From: Eurosta solidaginis
Taxonomy: Eukaryota; Arthropoda; Insecta; Diptera; Tephritidae
Direction of reading: 5' to 3'
Length of the DNA: 64,000 nt
Assembly: GCF_040869045.1 (NCBI RefSeq)
Contig: NC_090321.1
Location: forward strand, 135,647,689-135,711,688
The notes beneath the pieces are model-generated. The model ran no database searches, was not told the DNA's origin, and worked only from the letters and a program-made list of their open reading frames with translations. The position numbers and the translations under genes were made by a program. Positions 11,680 through 22,579 of this stretch are shown here, one piece after another; the stretch's first letter is position 1; each line of letters starts with the position of its first letter.

Positions 11680-12203
11680 TTCAACACTTTTAAAATACTC
11701 ATTAAAACACCTTTCATTTGATACCCATATCGTACACACAAATTCTAGAGTCACCCGTGGTCCACCTTTATGGCGATATCTCGCAAAGCCGTCCACCTAT
11801 AGAACTATGGTCCACTCCCTTTTAAAATACTCATTAACACCTTTCATTTGATATCCATATCGTACATATAAATTCTATAGTCGCCCACCTATAGAACCTA
11901 TAGAACTAAGGTCCACGCCCTTTTAAAATTCTCATTAACACCTTTCATTTGATACCCATATCATACAAACAAATTCTAGAGTCACCCGTGGTCCACCCTT
12001 ATGGCGATATCTCGAAAAGGCGTCCACCTATAGAACTAAAGCCCGCTCCCTTTTAAAATACTCATTAACACCTTTCATTTGATACCCATATCGTACAAAC
12101 AAATTCTAGAGTCACCCGTGGTCCACCTTTATGGATATCTCGAAAAGGCGTCCACCTATAGAACTAAGGCCCACTCCCTTTTAAAATACTCATTAACACA
12201 TTT
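11680..12203. repeat. Minisatellite of ~115-130-bp units (TTTCATTTGATACCC family)
   Basis: About four imperfect units recur, each containing CTCATTAACACC, TTTCATTTGATACCCATATC, a run around ATTCTAGAGTCACCC, and CGTCCACCTATAGAACTA. The same family returns at 20285-20690 and 63755-64000. BEL-1 is inserted inside this array, since minisatellite sequence flanks both of its LTRs. Confidence 0.85.
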
Positions 12204-12819
12204 TGTTTGAGCGACTGTCGTAGTCACCAACAGCCAACCCTTCTATTTAATAGAAATTAGTCTTAGAAAACTTGAATATTAACATATATTTATTATTGGT
12301 TTGACATTTCATTATTTTATTATACTTTCGAAATATTCTCCATCCCGGTGTGACAATAACTTTGTGAATTTTACCTTTTATAAAAAGTAATAAACCTTTC
12401 GAGAATTTTTACCATCACGCGTGTGACGCCAAATATTATTGTAAAAGCCCTTTTTTATTGAAGAAAGAATTTCTTTAAAGTTTAAACCCTTTTATATTAA
12501 AAGAAAGAAGTTTCGTTAAAGTTGAGAAAACGTGTTTTTTTGTTGTCTATTGGAGATAGACAAATAATAATTATAAATTGGAAATATCCCCATAAAGTGG
12601 AACAAGCTACTAGTGCCTTGAGCACCGCCGTGTCCAGCACAAACACCACCATCATCATCAAAACGCCACCAGATTCAGCCGGTGCCACAATCTACAACCG
12701 CATCATCGCCAACACCAACCACCATCATCAACGCAGCAGCCGCAGCCACAACAGCTACATCCCACAGTAAAAAGGAAGGTAAATTTTAGATTGTGCATTA
12801 ACCACACCCCCCTAGACAG
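12204..12819 (+). repeat. BEL-1 5' LTR
   Basis: It begins TGTTTGAGCG and ends near CTAGACA, matching the 3' copy over nearly its whole length, including a histidine/proline-codon-like stretch rich in CCACCATCATCA. It lacks about 200 bp that the 3' LTR has after CTTGAATATT. The exact 3' boundary is uncertain by a few bases. The next bases, TGGTCCTTCG (12821-12830), are the probable tRNA primer-binding site; BEL-3 has TGGTCCTACG at the same place. Confidence 0.82.
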
Positions 12820-13062
12820 TGGTCCTTCGTCGCCATTAAGCAGCCAGCGACCAAAAGTGCTCCTAAGACACATCAAATAGGCCTTGCCAAAAAACTGTGA
12901 GTATTAAATCAAATTTAATACCCACTTCCTAGTGCGACAAAGAACATAAACGAGAAAATTAAAGAAAAATTTGACTCTCGACGATTGGTGATTCCCGCCA
13001 GTAAGCCTCATTTCCCGCCAAATTTTCTCAATTTCCCGCCAAAACTTGCACATACCATTTCG

Positions 13063-13109
<47 letters not shown>

Positions 13110-13999
13110 ATAACCCCATATTGCAAAACTCAGTACGGTATATGTGCAAAGCAAAGTAAGAAAAACTCAGTAGTTAGCTACAGTGGGCACACTTGCTAAA
13201 ATCACCCCTTATATTTTAATGCGACAAATCTCTAAATAGTTTAAAATTTTCTCATTTTAAATTAAAATATCTCTAGTCGGCAATTAAGTATATTGCAAAA
13301 CCTCTGCAATCGTCTGATTTGTCCCCATTTTAACAAATATTGAAGAGAAAAAACAAGTTATTCTTGCGTTGCAATTATATATAATTATAATTACACAAAT
13401 CGACATAAGCGGTAAAGTATACTCATACAGTGGTACAAGAGTGGTTCGGTGCGTACATTAGCGTGAAAAAAAAAAACAAATAGATATATTCTCTCTTGTA
13501 CATCTAAAAACCACCCGAATATATATTATTTTCACTCTGTATTCCTCTACATACAGTCCACAAAAAATATCGATAGTGAAAATCTTAAAAAATAATTACT
13601 CATATTTACATATATATATTTGTATTTTTCCCACGTATATTTAACCCTCACGCATATATACACATTAAATACATTAAATACAGTGCACCGCGGCACAGTG
13701 GTCAACTTTGTCTCGACATACCCTCAAGTTTCAAATTAATTAAAACCTCTTTACTTTGAAAACCTCTCTCTATTGGGTTTTACACAAATTCAAACCCCTC
13801 AAATAAAATTTAATTCAAAAATTTTTTTTTGATTTTGAAAATTACTCTATCTCGCTATTTAACGTGAATATTTAAACGTAACTCCCTCACATAGTTAAAA
13901 GCAAATACTCTCTATTCAAAACAAAAAAAGAGTTTTTTCTCTCTCTTAGTTAAATTTTATTAATTCTGAACTCTAAGCGTCATAAAACAAAGCTCAAAA
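12820..13999 (+). other. BEL-1 untranslated leader with (TA)n microsatellite
   Basis: No convincing coding sequence is present between the 5' LTR and the gag start at 14000. The stretch is AT-rich and includes a pure TA microsatellite at about 13070-13105. The final 200 bp contain many CTCTCT motifs. Confidence 0.65.
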
Positions 14000-14842
14000 A
14001 TGAGTGACGATGAAACCAAAAAAAGTGGCTCCAAAAACAAGGAGTTAAAAGATTTAAAATCTCGTCTGCCCAAAAAATTTACATCCGAAACGGACAATTT
14101 TATGGAATATTGTGCTCGGTTTAGGTCGACGTCGCTCCAAGACAACACTGAGTCCTCACTTAACATAAAAAACTCAAACATAGAAAAATTCTGGAATAGA
14201 GTCCAGCACGCTTTAGATAAAATTATCGAAGCCCCAGATCAGGACCTTCCCGAAGATTTTCCAACATCTGCTAATAGCAAATACAGGTCCTGTCTCATAG
14301 CGTATGAAGACACAAAAGCCCAGATCGAAGACCAGCTTCAATTGCTTAATCAAGCAAATGCCCCCGCGCCCCCTACCGTCACACCAGGTCCATCCGACAA
14401 AACCGGTATTTCGCTAAAAATCCCTCCCTGCGATACCGAAATATTTTATGGTGGTTATGAAAAATGGCCCTCATTTCGTGATATGTTCACAGCCGTTTAT
14501 ATTAACCACCTGAAACTCTCCCAAGCGCAAAAATTGTATCACCTCACATACAAAACCCAAGGGAAGGCAGCTCAAATAGTCAACCAATTTCCCTTGACTG
14601 ATAACAACTTTGCCTTAGCGTGGGAAGCCCTAAAGTCCCGATACGAGAACAGACGAGTTCTCGTAGACAACCAAATACGGGCCCTGATGAACTTAAAAAC
14701 CATCACTACCGAAAACAGTGAGGATATACAAAGGTTGCAATCTTCGGTAAATAATTGCCTTCAAATTCTCGCCACGCAACAAGTCTCCACAGATAACTGG
14801 GACCCCATACTTATTTATCTCGTGACCTCTAAACTCCCATAA
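14000..14842 (+). pseudogene. BEL-1 gag (DUF1759-like), broken
   Basis: A 280-codon frame starting at the ATG at 14000 encodes the BEL capsid-type protein. The first ~130 residues are charged and helical-looking. From about residue 145 comes the diagnostic block: IPPCDTEIFYGGYEKWPSF, then RDMFTAVY, a YHLTYKTQGKA motif, and LKSRYENRR. The frame ends at TAA (14840-14842) just after SKLP, where related elements continue, and gag-like sequence goes on for ~150 bp with further stops. It would form the particle shell if intact. Gag of BEL-2 shares the same landmarks. Confidence 0.85.
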
Positions 14843-15079
14843 AATACAGTCACTTTATGAGAGCAGTCTCTGACCTCAAGAAGAGAACTTCCTAACTGGT
14901 CCCAAATGGACCAGTTCCTCACCACTCGATATGAAGTCGTAGAGCGAGTCGATCAATGGCGACCAAATAAATTTAAAGCATCCCTAAACTAGGCCATCAT
15001 TCAAACCCCAGCAGTCGCATCCCTTTCAAAATAGATCGACCTCCCACACCAAGTCTCATGTGACAGAGCAGCGGACAAT

Positions 15080-16177
15080 GTACAAGTGCGCTATGTGTAA
15101 AACCTCATCTCATCCCTTATAAGTTGCTTCAAATTTAAGAAGCTGTCGACCTCTGATTGCAGAAGGTTTGTGAGAGCAAACAATATGTGTTTCAATTGCC
15201 TCTCTCAGTCACACATATTGAAAGACTGTTCCAGTACTCAAACTTGCAATCAATGTCAAGATCGGCACAACTCAGTTTTTCACGAAGACACATCTCAAGT
15301 GCCGAAAAGACAACCCTCACGATTGCAAAAGACATCCTCACAAGCCACGACCACGAATTCCACAGTCTCACCCGGTAATACTCCCGATCAAGCCAATGCC
15401 CTGGATGAAAGCCCTTCATGCTCGCAGAAAAGCCAAGTCCAATCTTTTTATTCCGAAAACGATTGTGAAATAATTTTACGCTCGGCTATCGTACCCGTAG
15501 AGCATAAAGGAGAAATTTTCAAACTCAGAGCTCTTGTAAATCAGGGATCTGAACGAACCTTTATCTCTACCAGAGCCCAAGATAGACTCAAACTCCCATT
15601 CAAACCCTCTAGATTTGAAATATCAGGGATGGGCGGCAAGGTAGTTCAGACCTCAAACAAATTGTGCTCTTTGACTTTGGTATCCCCCGATTTTAAAACC
15701 AGGATAAGTGTAGAGGCAATAGTATTACCCCGGCTAACAAAAATGCTCCCCACTCTTAAGCTCACTAGCGAGCTTCAAGCAAAATGGGCACACCTTAACC
15801 TCGCAGACTGGAACTGTCACTCCCCCTCGCAAATATATCTCGTCCTAGGCAGTGATGTAATACCGCAAATCATCCAAAATGGCGTTGAGAAACTTTCCCC
15901 CCATCTTCTAGCGCAGAAAACAATTTTTGGATGGATTCTGAGCGGTAGAGTCCCTGTGATGGTCAACGCTTTCTGCATGCAAGTGTCAGAAGTGACGAAC
16001 GAAGATCTTAACTCTCTATTGCGAAAATTCTGGGAATTGGAGGAAGTTCCCACCAAACCCCAAATAATCCCAGAAGACGAGTTTTGCGAGAATTTCTACG
16101 CAGCCACAACCTCACGCGATGGTAACGGTCGTTACATCGTAAGGTTGCCGTTTAAACCCAGCTTCTCAGAGTCATAG
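15080..16177 (+). pseudogene. BEL-1 zinc knuckles and aspartic protease (DUF1758/A17-like), broken
   Basis: A degenerate first finger (CAMCKTSSHP) at about 15086 is followed, from 15170, by a 335-codon frame. It has CFNCLSQSHILKDC and CNQCQDRHNSVFH, the paired knuckles of BEL proteins, then the protease region with LRALVNQGSERTFIS. The usual catalytic Asp of this motif is Asn, so the copy should be inactive. The flap-like part, with IFGWILSGRV, ends near 15950. The protease would process the polyprotein. The frame then stops at 16175-16177, before the reverse transcriptase. Confidence 0.85.
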
Positions 16178-16690
16178 AGTCTCGGTCTTCAGCTCTAAGC
16201 CAGTTTCTTGGAATGGAGAGAAGTTTCCAGAAGAAAGGGGATCTAAAGACTCAATATGATAGTGTCCTAGAAGAATAACTCACCCTCGATCATATGGAGG
16301 AAACCGGCTCCTATGAAAAATTTGACGGAGGAAAATGCCTCTCATTTTATCTTCCTCATCACGCAGTTGTCAAACCCGAGAAAAAGACATCAAAGGTGCG
16401 GGTCGTGTTTAACGCCTCAAAGAAGTCGGCATCTGGACGTGCGCTCAACGACGTTCTTTATACCAGCCCTACCCTCCAACCCGATCTGATGCTTCTGATT
16501 CTCAAGTGGCGGACATACCAGTTTGTTTTTAACGGCGACGTAGAAAAAATGTATCGTCAAATCATAATGCATGAAGACGACAGAGACTATCAGAGGATCG
16601 TCTTTCGCTCATCTCCGAGCGACCGCATAAAAGACTATCGTCTGAAAGCAGTCACATTTGGTGTTAACTGTGCCCCCCACTTTTGACCCC
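16178..16690 (+). pseudogene. BEL-1 reverse transcriptase, N-terminal part only
   Basis: The frame at 16294-16686 contains YLPHHAVVKPEKKTSKVRVV, FNASKKSASGRALND, and the palm start FNGDVEKMYRQI, followed by [10 protein letters not shown]. It then jumps directly into the thumb/connection region (DPAGWLTPI), so about 200 residues including the catalytic Y-x-D-D box are missing. This internal deletion by itself makes the element non-autonomous. Confidence 0.88.
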
Positions 16691-17340
16691 GCAGGGTGGC
16701 TTACGCCGATTATGATTCAGGTCAAGATTTTACTCCAAGAGCTATGGATAGACGGAACTGGCTGGGACGAACCAGTGAAGCCCCTCCGCTTCATTAAATG
16801 GACACAGCTCGCAAAAAATTTACCCAACATCTCAGACATAAAGATATCTCGATGGGTTGACTACATCCCGAACCAGCAGGTTGAACTACATGGTTTCTGC
16901 GATGCGTCAGAAAAGGCATATTGCACCACTATATATCTGCGAACAACCCACGGTGTCACCACGTCGTCCCACCTTCTGGTCGCTAAAGGCAAGGTTGCCC
17001 CTCTTCGCACTACCAGTCTTCCAAGACTAGAACTATGTGCAGCTCTACTCCTTGCCTGACTAATCGCCGTCGTACAATCCCATCTCGAGCTCTCTCTTAA
17101 AAATCTTTACATGTGGTCTGACTCGGAAATTGTGTTAGCATGGCTCGAAAAGCCTCCCCACGCTTGGGAAACTTTCGTATCCAATCGAACAGCTGAAATT
17201 ATGGATTTCGTCGGAAGCGCCTCCTGGAAGCATGTAGGCAGTCGCGGCAATGCAGCAGACATGGGCACTAGAAGATGCAAACCCATGGACTTGGCAAATT
17301 CTTCGCTGTGGTGGAATGGCCCCGCGTGGCTGACCTAGCC
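16690..17340 (+). pseudogene. BEL-1 connection and RNase H domain, broken
   Basis: Frames at 16690-17059 and 17111-17338 give [22 protein letters not shown] (first RNase H acid), [11 protein letters not shown] and WSDSEIVLAWL (later acid), then AADMGTRRC. A stop at 17057-17059 separates the two pieces. RNase H would remove RNA from the RNA-DNA hybrid during reverse transcription. Confidence 0.85.
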
Positions 17341-18310
17341 CCCCGAAGCCTGGCCAAAACCATCTACCCGCAGCATCAACCCGCCTGAAATGCGCCGAGT
17401 CGAAGCACTACACTCAGCCGAAGATTACCCCGATGTATTGGATCGATTTTCCTCTTTTCCTCGCGCCCTCAGGGTCATGGCATATGACTTCAGGTTTACT
17501 AATAATCTCAAGGACCGACTTCGATGCATTAAACCCGCTTACACTCTTACATCTCCGCAAAACGAAAAATAAACTTGTGACCTTAACGCAAACCCGATAT
17601 TTTCCTCGCGAAAGAGCATGCTTGGAAAATGCAAAACCAATTGATAAAAGAAGCTCTCTACTAACCCTCAACCCATACCTCGATGAAAACGGCCTCCTCA
17701 GGGTTCATGGTAGATTAGTTCATTCGACGTTGACTTACAATGAAAAACATCCCGTTATTATCACAGAAAAATCTAGATTCGCTGTCCTCTATATACAGTA
17801 TCTCCACGAACTTCTCCTCCACGCCGAATTACGTCTAATGCAGCAATGCCTCAGACAGGATCTCTATATTCCACGACTCAAACCCCTCATAAAGAGATGC
17901 ATACATCAGTGCAAAACTTGTACCCTCCACAAGCAGCAAATGCGATCGCAAATCGTGGCGGCCTTGCCCCCGGAACGATGAACATACGCTCCGTCTTTTA
18001 CCACTACCGGTGTCGACTTTGCTGAGCCTTTTCAAATAAAAGCCTCCTTGCTAAGGTCTCACACCTTACTGAAAGGCTACGTGTCCGTTTTTGTCTGTTT
18101 CGTGACAAAAGCTGTCCACCTTGAGCTGTGCTCGGACTTAACAACCAATGCCTTTCTCGCAGCATTTGCTCGATTCGTCGGACGTCGTGGATATCCTGCC
18201 ACAATGATGAGTGACAACGGCAAAACGTTTATTGGAGCTAAAAGAGCGACCGAAAAGGAGTTCGTTGACTTCATGAAAACTGCCTCTCAAGAATTAATCA
18301 CAAAATAATC
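17340..18310 (+). pseudogene. BEL-1 integrase zinc-binding and catalytic core, broken
   Basis: The linker (17390-17572 and 17433-17981, in different frames, so frameshifted) leads to the HHCC finger with HELLLHAELRLMQ and CIHQCKTCTLHK. The core follows, with TTGVDFAEPF (first Asp) and MSDNGKTFIGA (second Asp). The frame stops at 18306-18308, and the stretch that should carry the third acid (H-x-GG-x-WE region) is largely deleted. It would join the DNA copy to the host genome if intact. Confidence 0.85.
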
Positions 18311-18851
18311 TCCCCAGGGCATCAATTGGAAATTCAGGAGGAGCCCACAAGTTCAAATTTGAAGAATTTACCACCCTCTTGGTAAGAATAGACGCCGTGT
18401 TGAACTCTCGTCCTATCTCACCTTTATCCCAAGATCCCATCGAGTTTACCGCGCTGACCCCCGGCCACTTTATTAGAGGTGGCCCCCTGCCCGCTATCCC
18501 TGAAGTGGATCACGCGGATTTCTCTCTTATAAACCGATGGGACAGGGTAAGAAGCTTACATCATCAATTCAGCAAAAGGTGGAAGGAAGACTACCTAAAG
18601 GATCTCCAGAAAAGGCAGAAGTGGCAAAATCCACAACTCGAACCAAGGTCGGTGAGTGTATCTGCATTCATGACGACTCACTTCCCCCGACTGAATGGCG
18701 CCTTGGACGTATTGAAAAAATACATCCAGGACCTGACCGCCATATACGTGTTGTTGACGTTCGTACTCAAACCGGCACCCTCGCACGACCACTTGTCAAG
18801 CGCAACATAATGCCAGCTGAAATCCCCTGTATCAGTATTTCTCTCCACTAA
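18311..18851 (+). pseudogene. BEL-1 integrase C-terminal part (DUF5641-like), frameshifted
   Basis: The frame at 18379-18594 encodes the classic region LNSRPISPLS, then LTPGHFIRGGPL. After a frameshift near 18590, the frame to 18851 gives LGRIEKIHPGPDRHIRVV and LVKRNIMPAE. This is the conserved end of BEL polyproteins, thought to bind DNA with integrase. Confidence 0.83.
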
Positions 18852-18882
18852 AATACTTTTACAACTGTAATTACAGATCGCT

Positions 18883-19410
18883 GTGGATCGTGCACATCGA
18901 TCGTCGTCACGAAGGCCAGTGCGGTCGGAGATCGTTGCTCCCAACCGCGCCAATGAATCACGCAGCTCGACGCTAATAACGGACTACCGACGGTGCCGCA
19001 TATGCACCCGTCAGCACGCCCTTCGGAATTGCGTAATATTTAAAAAGATGAAGCCACCCCAGAGATGGATGCTTGCACGAGCCTATAAGTTTTGACTGAA
19101 TTTCTTGGCATTATCTCACATAACCAGCGAGTGCAGCTCATACGACAGATGCCGGATCTGTGGAGCGCGATATCACTCTCTACTCCATCGGCGGGACGCT
19201 ACTCCAAGCGGCCAACGCGCCATCCAGGCACCCCGGCCTGGCAGATCCGCCGTACCGGCACCCCCTGCCGCCGCCGGGCAACCCCGTTCTCGCCCGGGAA
19301 ACAACATTCCCTCAGCAGCACTCAGCATCGCACGACGCACCATTCGATGCACCGCACAAGGGCTGCAGACCGCCAACGCTAGAGGAAAAGTGTCCCAAAT
19401 CCTCGTGTGA
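18883..19410 (+). pseudogene. BEL-1 extra 3' ORF: zinc-knuckle protein, one in-frame TGA
   Basis: Downstream of the integrase a separate frame runs MDRAHRSSSRRP to 19410 with a single interruption, TGA at 19093-19095. It holds a second double zinc knuckle: CRICTRQHALRNC, the interrupted finger (stop)LNFLALSHITSEC, then CRICGARYHSLLHR, followed by a Pro/Arg/Ala-rich tail. By comparison with the knuckles of BEL gag, the TGA replaces a Cys codon, and the next Cys is Phe. It resembles the zinc-knuckle protein at 48340. An accessory nucleic-acid-binding role is inference. It could instead be a gag-like fragment captured by the element. Confidence 0.7.
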
Positions 19411-19478
19411 GATGCGTTACGGACTCTTCAAGAGCTGCAAGAGGCTCTAGCCGCTGAACGCGCCTAGGACGGGGACGA

Positions 19479-20295
19479 TGTTTGAGCGACTGTCGTAGTC
19501 GCCAACAGCCAACCCTTCTATTTAATAGAAATTAGTCTTAGAAAACTTGAATATTGAATTTATTTGCATATGTACCTTTTACGTATAAGCACGCATTCTG
19601 AATTATTTGCACGTACAAATACGTAATATCCTACATTACGTACATATTTTTTATTAAATTTAAGTATTTGAAATGTTTGTGTTGTACGCTAACACGCAAG
19701 CGTATTTCACCTCTCTGGCAACGCCAACAATGGGTGACAGATGTGACTATGTACACACATACATATATTTATTATTGGCTTGACATTTCATTATTTTATT
19801 ATACTTTCGAAATATTCTCAATCCGGGTGACAATAACTTTGTGAATTTTACCTTTTATAAAAAGTAATAAACCTTTCGAGAATTTTTACCATCACGCGTG
19901 TGACGCCAAATATTATTGTAAAAGCCCTTTTTTATTGAAGAAGAAGTTTCTTTAAAGTTTAAACCCTTTTATATTAAAAGAAAGAAGTATCGTTAAAGTT
20001 GAGAAAACGTGTTTTTTTGTTGTCTGTTGGAGATAGACAAATAATAATTATAAATTGGAAATATCTCCATAAAGTGGAACAAGCTACTAGTGCCGTGAGC
20101 ACCGCCGTGTCCAGCACAAACACCACCATCACCATCAAAAGGCCACCAGATTCAGCCGGTGCCACCATCTACAACCGCATCATCACCAACACCAACCACC
20201 ATCATCAACGCAGCAACCGCAGCCACAACAGCTACATCCCACAGTAAAAAGGAAGGTAAATTTTAGATTGTGCATTAACCACACCCAGCTAGACA
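19479..20295 (+). repeat. BEL-1 3' LTR
   Basis: It begins TGTTTGAGCG after the purine-rich stretch GGACGGGGACGA (19467-19478), the likely polypurine tract, and ends near CTAGACA. It is ~200 bp longer than the 5' LTR because of a block at about 19556-19765. The remainder is nearly the same as the 5' copy, with scattered substitutions. Confidence 0.83.
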
Positions 20296-20690
20296 CCTTT
20301 CATTTTATACCCATATCGTACAAACAAATTCTAGAGTCATCCACCTATAGAACCTATAGATATAAGATCCACGCCCTTTTAAAATACTCATTAACACCTT
20401 TCATTTGATACCCATATCGTACAAACAAATTCTAGGGTCACCCGTAGTCCACCTTTATGGCGATACCTCGAAAAGGCGTCCACCTATAGAACTAAGGCCC
20501 ACTCCCTTTTAAAATACTCATTAACACCTTTCATTTGACACCCATATCGTACAAACAAATTCTAGAGTCAGCCCTGGTCTACGTTTATGGCATCCCTAAA
20601 TGGCGTCAACCTATAGAACTATGGCCCACTCCATCTTAAAATACTCTTTAATACCTTCCATTTGATACACATGTCATACAAACACATCCC
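20296..20690. repeat. Minisatellite, TTTCATTTGATACCC family
   Basis: Three to four degraded units with ACCTTTCATTTGATACCCAT, ATTCTAG and CACCTATAGAACTA. It continues the array that BEL-1 interrupted at 12203. Confidence 0.82.
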
Positions 20691-20734
20691 AGGGTTACCC
20701 TAGGTTCATTTTCCTACATGGTGATTTTCCCTTA

Positions 20735-21860
20735 TTTTGTCTCCATAGCTCTCAACTGAGTATGTAATGTTCGGTTACCCCCGAACTTAGCCTTCCTTAC
20801 TTGTTCGTATTTGGTATAGAATTATGGCATTTTTTCATTATTCGTAATTTTTGATATCGAAAAAGTGGGCGTGGTCATAGTCGGATTTCGGCCATTTTTT
20901 ATACCAATACAAAGTCAGTTCAGATAAGTACGTGAACTGAGTTTAGTAAAGATATATCGATTTTTGCTCAAGTCATCGTATTAGCGGCCGAGCGGAAGGA
21001 CAGACCTTCGTCTGTGTATAAAACTGGGCGTGGCTTCAAGCGATTTCGGCCTTTTTCACAGAAAAATGTTACCGTCCTAGAATCTAAGCCCCTACCAAAT
21101 TTCACAAGGATTGGTAAATTTTTTTCGACTTAAATTAAATGAAAAAGGGCGGAACCACGCCAATTTTGAAATTTTCTTTTATTTTTGTATTTTGTTGCAC
21201 CATATCATTACTGGAGTTGAATGTTGACATAATTTACTTATATACTGTAAAGAAATAAGTTTTTTTTTTAAACTTGACTTAAAAAAATTTTTTTTTAAAG
21301 TGGGCGTGGTCGTTCTACGATTTTGCTAATTTTTATTAAGCATACATATAGTAATAGGAGTAACGTTCCTGCCAAATTTCATCATGATATCTTCAACGAC
21401 TGCCAAATTACAGCTTGAAAAACTTCTAAATTACCTTCTTTTAAAAGTGAGTGGTGCCACGCCCATTGTCCAAAATTTTACTAATTTTCCATTCTGCGTC
21501 ATAAGTTCAACTCACCTACCAAGTTTCATCGCTTTATCCGTATTTGGTAATGAATTATCGCACTTTTTCGATTTTCCGAAATTTTCGATATCGAAAAAGT
21601 GGGCGTAGTTATAGTCCGATATCGTTCATTTTAAATAGCGATTTGAGACGAGTGCCCAGGAACCTACATACCAAATTTCATCAAGATACCTCAAAATTTA
21701 CTCAAGTTATCGTGTTAACGATAAATTTTTTTTCGATACTGATGATTTTGATATATGGAAGTCTATATCTATCTCGATTCCTTTATACCTGTACAACCAA
21801 CCGTTATTCAATCAAAGTTATTATACTCTGTGGGCTCTGCTCAACTGAGTATAAAAAAGT
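20735..21860 (+). repeat. Dispersed noncoding repeat with GGGCGTGG blocks
   Basis: It starts beside a hairpin-bearing end (GTTCGG...CCGAAC, 20769-20786) and contains repeated phrases such as AAAAAGTGGGCGTGGT, ACCAAATTTCATCAAGAT and TTATACTCTGTGGGCTCTG, ending CTCAACTGAGTATAAAAA. An inverted copy lies at 62405-63590. I remember this family as very common in fruit-fly genomes, but I cannot name its class. Small open frames inside (e.g. 21384-21608) are not genes. Confidence 0.75.
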
Positions 21861-22579
21861 AAGTGGTTTGAAAATTCAGTGCGCACATATATTATTATAA
21901 TTGTTAATTTAACAAAGTGTATCGCGAGTGATTTGTTTAACCTGTGCAGTAATAAAATTAAAATAACAACCAAATTAAAGTTTGTGAGTGTCAATTTGTA
22001 TAGATAGCCCTTCTGACCATCGAATATTACTCCCCACCAGTGGTAAAAGATATTTGACATGGCACAATGGTCTTCAGTGCACCGAGCGCACATATCTATA
22101 CAAATCAGTGTTGAGAAAGTTAAACCAAAAGTTGCACATATTCCCTTTAGAGGATTGGAGGAGCATATACATTTTTTCGTTACTTGCACTTCTCGTGGGT
22201 TAACTTTCACACCAACGAGAACACTGCACAATGACTATAACCTCACATTGTTCATTTTTGCCTATTTCAAATTTCGTTTGCACAAAATCAAACAAAAGAA
22301 AAAAAACAAAATCACTCTGGTAGTACACTAAATGCATTATTTGAAATAAAAATCACTTTTTCGTAGTCTGTTAATAAATTATAAAGACTTGCGTTTAACA
22401 ATAAATTTTGTGGAGATTTATTTACTCGGAAAATTCTGTGGTCATAATTTTTTGTGCTTGATATTTTTGGGTTACCAGAAAACAGATTCTGTCTCTGTGC
22501 TTTTTTCTGGAGTTATATACCAAGTCCCGTGCAAGATTCAAACGTTTCTTTAGAGTAGTTATACCCTTTTTCATCCAAT
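21861..22579 (+). other. Probable BEL-2 leader or LTR, boundaries not found
   Basis: This stretch between the dispersed repeat and the BEL-2 gag start has no coding signal I trust. I looked for a matching LTR downstream of 37290 and did not see one, so BEL-2's LTRs are either lost or too diverged to recognise by eye. Confidence 0.4.

Larger units (their letters stand above)
12204..20295 (+). mobile_element. BEL-1: decayed BEL/Pao LTR retrotransposon
   Basis: Two LTR copies (12204-12819 and 19479-20295) flank an internal region with the BEL gene order: gag, double zinc knuckle, aspartic protease, reverse transcriptase, RNase H, integrase and a C-terminal integrase-associated domain. The internal frame is broken by many stops and by a large deletion in the reverse transcriptase. 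A further zinc-knuckle ORF sits between integrase and 3' LTR. The element lies in a minisatellite. I could not fix its target duplication with certainty; an imperfect ACAC-containing duplication is possible. Confidence 0.9.

Noticed and set aside
12497..12770. Ser/Thr/His-rich frames in the BEL-1 LTRs (also at 19974-20247)
   Set aside because: They are translations of a CCACCATCATCA-type low-complexity segment within the LTR and occur in both LTR copies.
21730..21760. Another hammerhead core (ACTGATGATTTTGAT) in the dispersed repeat
   Set aside because: There is no GAAA at the right distance and no stem II can be drawn.
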